A stretch of 8,109 nucleotides of DNA. Source: Actinomycetota bacterium (GTDB lineage Bacteria; Cyanobacteriota; Vampirovibrionia; Obscuribacterales; Obscuribacteraceae). Position numbers and translations under genes: made by a program. The stretch spans positions 1 through 8,109 of the forward strand of contig CAJCIF010000170.1 of assembly GCA_903970355.1 (NCBI GenBank), in the 5' to 3' direction. How positions within the stretch are numbered: position 1 is the first letter of the stretch; every line of letters begins with the position of its first letter. The notes under the pieces were generated by a model, which was given only the letters and a program-made list of their open reading frames with translations, made no database searches and was not told where the DNA came from. This document shows positions 5,980-8,109 of the stretch, piece after piece.

Positions 5980-7097
5980 TTAGTGCTTTTGCTCTTCTCT
6001 CCGCTAGACTGCGAAGTACTGTTAGGACTCTTTGAACCAATATCCATTCGCGGCATGCCTTCCGGCCAGACTGTCTCCAAATCTAAAGCATAGACTGGAA
6101 CGTCTAGATCAAGATGCCGCAATTTTACGCCGTCCTTGGCCGTGGTTACAAAAAAGTCTGCTTCGCTCTCTTTCAACATGGCTCTCAAATTGGCGAAGTC
6201 ACCCTTTTGATACCAGTGGTGATCGGAAAAGTATCTTTGAGCAATAACCGTTAGCCCTAAATCATTCAACAAACTCTTAAAGGAATTTGGACGGGCAATT
6301 CCACAGAACGCCAATGTTTCCCGCCCCCGTAAGGCAGTAATGGGCAGGCATTCATTGCCGGTACTGGAAACATTTCGCCATTGTTTTGGAATAATCCGGC
6401 AAGTACTTATGCCAGCCAGAGGAGCATACTCGGTGATTAGACTTCTCAATTCGACAAGCTTTTTTTGATCGGGAGCTTCGGGCAGTTTGGTAATTACGAC
6501 ATGGGTTGCCCGTTTTAGTTGGCTGAGCGGTTCACGTAATCTACCGGCAGGCAATAACGAATCATTTACTAAATCATCGTTGTAATCAATCAAAACAATA
6601 TCGATGTCGCGTTCCAGTTTGTAATGTTGAAATGCATCATCAAGAATGATCAACTTACAGCCGAACTCTGAAATAGCTTTCTTACAAGCAGAAACCCGAT
6701 CCGGACTGGAAAGGACAACAGCTTCGGGAACCGATTGGGCTATCAGCATAGGCTCATCGCCTGAAACAGATACGTCTTGAAAGTTGCTTCGTCCGTTCCC
6801 GACAACAACTACACCTTCATTGGAAGGACGCTTGTATCCTCTTGAAATGATGGCAGTTTTGATACCCTGAGCTATGAAATACTGGGCAATCGAAATAACA
6901 ACTGGTGTTTTCCCAGTGCCACCAACAGTAATATTACCGACGCTAATAACAGGCACCGACATTTTATTCTTGCGGTTAATGCCCCATGAATAGGAAAGAC
7001 GATGCAACAGGTTACCAAAGCCATAGAAAGCTCCCAAGGGAGAAAACACACCCTTGAGGATACGTTCAGAATTATTCTTTGGATTGCCCCAGGACAT
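5976..7097 (-). CDS. lpxK: Tetraacyldisaccharide 4'-kinase
   Basis: LpxK phosphorylates the 4' position of the tetraacyldisaccharide-1-phosphate to give lipid IVA, the sixth step of the Raetz pathway, at the inner membrane. Motifs: an N-terminal hydrophobic helix typical of the family (GVFSPLGAFYGFGNLLHRL), PVISVGNITVGGTGKTPVV (P-loop, about 49-67), SRGYKR (84-89), DDAFQH (153-158), GRLREP, FCGIARPNSF and DHHWY. All the key family motifs I know are present. At 373 residues it is somewhat longer than the usual 325-350, mostly from a Ser/Lys/Asn-rich tail of about 20 residues after DIGSKSPN. It starts 3 bases after the kdtA stop, with AAAGGAA as a likely ribosome site inside the end of kdtA, and overlaps the next gene by 4 bases. 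Placement beside kdtA fits its role, since Kdo transfer normally follows 4'-phosphorylation. Confidence 0.96.
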   Translation of the reverse strand: MSWGNPKNNSERILKGVFSPLGAFYGFGNLLHRLSYSWGINRKNKMSVPVISVGNITVGGTGKTPVVISIAQYFIAQGIKTAIISRGYKRPSNEGVVVVGNGRSNFQDVSVSGDEPMLIAQSVPEAVVLSSPDRVSACKKAISEFGCKLIILDDAFQHYKLERDIDIVLIDYNDDLVNDSLLPAGRLREPLSQLKRATHVVITKLPEAPDQKKLVELRSLITEYAPLAGISTCRIIPKQWRNVSSTGNECLPITALRGRETLAFCGIARPNSFKSLLNDLGLTVIAQRYFSDHHWYQKGDFANLRAMLKESEADFFVTTAKDGVKLRHLDLDVPVYALDLETVWPEGMPRMDIGSKSPNSTSQSSGEKSKSTK

Positions 7098-7100
7098 TAC

Positions 7101-8091
7101 TCAATTCCTTTTGGAAACAGCTGCATTTGCAACTTCTTTAATCGGGATAACCTCATCACCTAAGAGACCAATCACACCCTGAAGTGCCCTATCAACAGCA
7201 CCCTGGTTCTCTGTCAGCCACTTCCTGCCAATTTCTCCCTTGCGCTTACGTAAGTCAGCATTCGTGAGCAAAGAGAATAGGAGCGCTTCAACTTCTGCAC
7301 TTGTCTTTCCGACCAGAAGCGCACCTAAAGAAGTGAGTATTTCAGCCGTATCCTTCGTCTTGAATAAGCGCGGACCGCATGCGGCTGCCACGCTAAAAGC
7401 GTATGGCTCAAGTAAATTGTGACCTCCGACATTGGCAATCGTGCCGCCTACAAAGGCACCTTTTGCCAATCCATACATCTTTGAGAGAGAGCCGATCGTA
7501 TCAACTATAAGTACGTCATTTTCCTGTTCGAAGGCTTCTCCTTTCGAAAACAGGCGTGTTCTGTAACCAGCATTCTGTACTATTTCTTGCACACGTGCGA
7601 AGCGCTCTGGATGCCGTGGGGCAATGATCAATTTCAAACTGTTAGATCCAAATTCTTGCCTGTACCGATTTAAGACATTCAGAACAAGATCCTCTTCGCG
7701 TTCGTGAGTGGAGCCGGCAACTAAGACCATATCATGAGCTTCCACGCCTGTTTTACTGTGCAGCAAGGCTATTTCTTCAGGATTTATGGAAGCGAAGTTA
7801 TCGTATTTGAGATTGCCGAATACTTTTACAGGAAGGTTTTCACCGCCTATTTTTTTATAGCGAGCTTCTTCTACTTGCGTTTGTGCCCCAATTAACGAGA
7901 AGTTCCGAAGTACTGGTCCGAAGAAGAGTTTGAGCCTCTCGTATGTGCGTCCCGAACGCGGCGACATCCTGCCGTTTAGTATCGTAATTGGTATCGATTG
8001 TCTGCGACATTCTGTTGCAAAAAACGGCCATAATTCAGTTTCAACAATGACAACAAGTGACGGTTTGATCGCTCTCAGTGCTGTTCTTACT
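7101..8091 (-). CDS. kdtA: 3-deoxy-D-manno-octulosonic acid (Kdo) transferase, N-terminus missing
   Basis: KdtA/WaaA (family GT30) transfers Kdo from CMP-Kdo to lipid IVA. About 329 genuine residues are present. They include SLVVIVETELWP near the cut end, ILNGRMSPRSGRTYERLK, IGAQTQVEEARYKKIG, GNLKYD, AGSTHEREEDLVL, IIAPRHPERF and the C-terminal donor-site run GSLSKMYGLAKGAFVGGTIANVGGHNLLEPYAF. Full proteins are about 420-430 residues. The missing 100-110 N-terminal residues should carry the membrane anchor and the SVGE catalytic glutamate motif, so those cannot be checked. An in-frame ATG at 7967-7965 is internal and not the start, because clearly homologous KdtA sequence continues upstream of it. 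The reading frame stays open to the window edge, but only through adapter sequence beyond 8091. It heads the operon kdtA-lpxK-GT9 as far as visible. Confidence 0.95.
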
Positions 8092-8109
8092 AGATCGGAA
8101 GAGCGTCGT
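8092..8109. other. Untrimmed Illumina TruSeq adapter at contig end
   Basis: The last 18 bases, AGATCGGAAGAGCGTCGT, are identical to the beginning of the Illumina TruSeq universal adapter as it appears in read-through (reverse complement ACGACGCTCTTCCGATCT). This is not genomic sequence. It adds spurious in-frame codons to kdtA, so the biological sequence ends at about 8091. Confidence 0.95.

Noticed and set aside
7965..7967. Internal ATG as the start of kdtA
   Set aside because: Translation upstream of it in the same frame gives VVIVETELWP and further KdtA-like sequence, so the gene continues beyond the ATG to the contig end.
8092..8109. Genuine kdtA coding sequence at the window edge
   Set aside because: All 18 bases match a sequencing adapter, so they are treated as artefact.

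Overview
The window looks like ordinary chromosome of a Gram-negative, LPS-making bacterium, interrupted between two convergent operons by a small accessory module with an unusual repeat architecture. Five of its six genes are recognisable core genes. Kdo transferase and LpxK show a lipid A/Kdo outer membrane. The GyrB sequence (for example the run around [20 protein letters not shown] and the following [16 protein letters not shown]) reads to me as cyanobacteria-like. Photosynthetic cyanobacteria mostly lack Kdo, so the pairing hints at a non-photosynthetic cyanobacterial relative (Vampirovibrionia/'Melainabacteria', perhaps Obscuribacterales). That is an inference from memory of the families, not a search result.

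Layout. 1-559 (minus): the N-terminal FAD-synthetase part of ribF, cut by the window start. 560-978: a divergent intergenic region with candidate promoter elements. 994-3729 (plus): gyrB followed after 12 bases by a CDP-alcohol phosphatidyltransferase (PgsA-like), probably one operon. 3730-4893: the accessory stretch. It holds one solitary DUF6088/AbiEi-like winged-helix gene (3927-4526, minus), two copies in opposite orientation of a 48-50 base hairpin element (3744-3793 and 4669-4716), and two copies in opposite orientation of a 55-base repeat (3824-3878 and 4824-4878; 44/55 identical by hand alignment), each carrying a 20-base near-palindrome. 4894-8091 (minus): a tightly packed lipid A/inner-core operon, kdtA (partial) - lpxK - GT9 heptosyltransferase.

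The last 18 bases (8092-8109) are not genomic: they match the start of an Illumina TruSeq adapter, so the window ends at an untrimmed contig end and kdtA is truncated by the assembly, not by biology.

How the genes work together: KdtA adds Kdo to lipid IVA, LpxK adds the 4'-phosphate that Kdo transfer normally needs, and the GT9 enzyme extends the core, so the minus-strand operon is a coherent LPS unit. The plus-strand pair joins DNA supercoiling to phospholipid head-group synthesis with no obvious functional link. The DUF6088 protein is normally the antitoxin/regulator half of an AbiE-type toxin-antitoxin pair; no toxin gene is present here, and the inverted repeats around it make it look like a small mobile or formerly mobile cargo unit.
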